A model generated the notes under the pieces. It ran no database searches. It was given only the letters and a program-made list of their open reading frames with translations, and was not told where the DNA came from. Below, in pieces: positions 6,272 to 6,971 of a stretch of DNA of 6,971 bases (the first letter of the stretch is position 1; every line of letters begins with the position of its first letter). Position numbers and translations under genes: made by a program. Origin of the DNA: Planctomycetota bacterium (lineage in GTDB: Bacteria > Planctomycetota > Brocadiia > SM23-32); NCBI GenBank assembly GCA_018400625.1, contig JAGYMJ010000200.1, forward strand, positions 1 to 6,971, read 5' to 3'.

Positions 6272-6507
6272 CGATATTTCTATGACAAAAAAGAAAAGCA
6301 AACGCAAACTTACTCCGGCTGAAAAAAGAGAAAAGAAGCGACGGCGGAAGGAATATAAAACTATCTTCATCAACGGAAAACAGAAGCGGGTAAAGCGACC
6401 GCAGACAATCGATGGCTTGGACGTGGATGAGTTCATCCGAAGAAATGCCGATCCCATTTAGCTTCATCAGAATGAGATGTGGGAGTATCTTGACGAAAAA
6501 CAGGATA
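6272..6507 (+). repeat. Direct repeat, copy 2 (236 bases)
   Basis: This is the partner of 725-960, in the same orientation and without gaps. It begins with CGATATTTCT right behind the DUF2283-like stub. Similarity ends after the GACGAAAAACAGGATA segment; beyond it the sequence differs completely from copy 1. Confidence 0.85.
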
Positions 6508-6518
6508 CGGACAAGTAG
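6282..6518 (+). pseudogene. Second copy of the small basic gene, interrupted by TAG
   Basis: ATG 6282 opens a frame of 59 residues (MTKKKSKRKLTPAEKREKKR to RRNADPI), ending at TAG 6459-6461. In the intact copy this codon is TGG (Trp60), so a single G-to-A change made the stop. The frame continues LHQNEMWEYLDEKQDTDK to a second TAG at 6516-6518, which would give a 77-residue protein without the acidic tail of copy 1. Amino-acid changes are few (G6S, S12P, S13A, G65E, F70L), and most other differences are silent third-base transitions. The stop therefore looks recent. The 59-residue product keeps the basic region and part of the core and might still be made. Confidence 0.75.
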
Positions 6519-6597
6519 ATGCCAATCTTCCGATGTCTTTGGCGTCATCAGAAGTTAAACATCTCCTTCAGAGAAGTTGGGTGGGGTTTAATGGTTT

Positions 6598-6639
6598 CCC
6601 AGGGTAGCGCCGGCAAACGGCCGCCGTCGCAACCCTGGG
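6598..6639. repeat. GC-rich hairpin element
   Basis: CCCAGGGT at 6598-6605 pairs perfectly with ACCCTGGG at 6632-6639. The pairing continues inward with GCG/CGC and CGGC/GCCG after single mismatches, leaving an 8-base loop (6615-6622). The arms stand out against AT-rich surroundings. Together with the small hairpin 14 bases later, it resembles dispersed intergenic repeats I recall from some environmental phyla that create spurious small ORFs. That match cannot be verified here. It is not a normal terminator, as no T-run follows. Confidence 0.6.
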
Positions 6640-6652
6640 CTGTAATTAAATA

Positions 6653-6665
6653 TCCCCGTTGGGGA
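6653..6665. repeat. Small perfect hairpin beside the GC-rich element
   Basis: TCCCC at 6653-6657 pairs with GGGGA at 6661-6665 around a GTT loop. It follows the larger hairpin after a 13-base AT-rich spacer and probably belongs to the same repeat unit. Confidence 0.5.
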
Positions 6666-6713
6666 ATGTGCGCTCAATATAGTAAGCTTAAGTGGACTAT
6701 TACTGAAGATTAA

Positions 6714-6883
6714 TGTCTTTTGTTAAAGCGACGACTTTATCAAAGGAAAGCTTAAATTATCAAAGATATAAAACTTCTTCAAGCGTTTAAAACGTTGTAT
6801 TAAAGTCTCTTAGCTTTGACAGGATTGTTAATAGTTAATGATATTTAACAAAGGAAAAACTGTCTGCAAAAATTAAGCCCCCC
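6714..6883. other. AT-rich non-coding stretch
   Basis: No gene is visible. TTATCAAAG occurs twice (6737-6745 and 6757-6765, period 20). A perfect TTGACA lies at 6816-6821, but the hexamers 16-18 bases downstream are poor -10 matches (for example TGATAT at 6839). A run of seven C (6878-6884) abuts the stop of the minus-strand gene. The stretch lies between the hairpin element and the end of that convergent gene. Confidence 0.45.
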
Positions 6884-6971
6884 CTACTCTGAAGAGTTCT
6901 GCTCGACCTCGTATTCCTCCAGCTGCTTTTTCAGCCAGTCAAACACTTCTTCGCCATAGACATACTGCATC
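6884..6971 (-). CDS. C-terminal end of an unidentified minus-strand gene
   Basis: Read on the minus strand, the window edge gives MQYVYGEEVFDWLKKQLEEY followed by EVEQNSSE and a TAG (plus-strand 6884-6886). The helix-like, acidic composition with a polar tail looks like a genuine protein end. The Met at 6968-6970 may be internal or a start; the window stops one base beyond it. I do not recognise the family. The gene is convergent with everything else in the window and marks a different transcription unit. No terminator hairpin was found beyond its stop. Confidence 0.45.
   Translation of the reverse strand, partial: MQYVYGEEVFDWLKKQLEEYEVEQNSSE

Noticed and set aside
609..6461. Possible TAG codon reassignment, because two otherwise open frames each contain one TAG (609-611 and 6459-6461)
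   Set aside because: The codons replaced would be Glu in one case and Trp in the other, so one reassigned meaning does not fit. The SEC-C gene also ends normally at TAG 5008-5010. Simple point mutations in decaying genes explain both.
6519..6713. A 64-codon plus-strand ORF starting right after the TAG of copy 2
   Set aside because: It runs through the GC-rich double hairpin, has no ribosome site and an unconvincing composition. It looks like a chance frame over a structured repeat.
6816..6844. Perfect TTGACA as a plus-strand promoter
   Set aside because: The hexamers at 16-18 base spacing are poor -10 matches, and the sequence would read into the end of a convergent gene with no plus-strand gene following.

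Overview
The window is 6971 bases of bacterial DNA of moderate GC, probably from an accessory region or genomic island of a Gram-negative-like bacterium seen through metagenomics. I cannot name the organism from the sequence. No housekeeping gene, tRNA or rRNA is present. The recognisable genes are classic accessory families: a pRiA4b ORF-3 family protein, a SWIM zinc-finger protein, a SEC-C motif protein, a RhuM family protein and broken toxin-antitoxin genes.

Layout. Bases 1-87 may hold the last 28 codons of an unidentified gene. Bases 88-524 look non-coding and AT-rich, with a cluster of GGGGTCA-type and TTGACTAA-type short repeats. Bases 525-722 are an antitoxin-like gene broken by one in-frame TAG. 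Its toxin partner is missing: only the overlapping ATG (perhaps four codons) remains before a small basic ORF (735-1037) takes over. Next comes a tight three-gene plus-strand operon: pRiA4b ORF-3 family (1186-1824), SWIM zinc-finger protein (1817-3595, 8-base overlap) and SEC-C zinc-motif protein (3610-5010, 14-base gap). A full-length RhuM gene follows at 5155-6207. Its stop overlaps the start of a 20-codon stub of a DUF2283-like gene. Behind that stub lies a second copy of the small basic ORF (6282-6518), split by a TAG at a Trp codon. Bases 6519-6713 hold a GC-rich double-hairpin repeat, and 6714-6883 are AT-rich and non-coding. The end of a minus-strand gene enters from the right edge.

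The most notable structure is a 236-base direct repeat, about 94% identical by hand count (725-960 and 6272-6507). It carries the small basic gene and brackets the whole operon plus RhuM. Each copy starts immediately behind a truncated gene of antitoxin type. Recombination between the copies could remove or duplicate a unit of about 5.5 kb.

How the genes might work together is inference. The operon pairs two small zinc-binding motifs (SWIM and SEC-C) with a pRiA4b ORF-3 domain, and the linkage suggests one pathway. No activity can be assigned from sequence. The neighbouring toxin-antitoxin remnants and RhuM make a mobile or defence-related role plausible but unproven.
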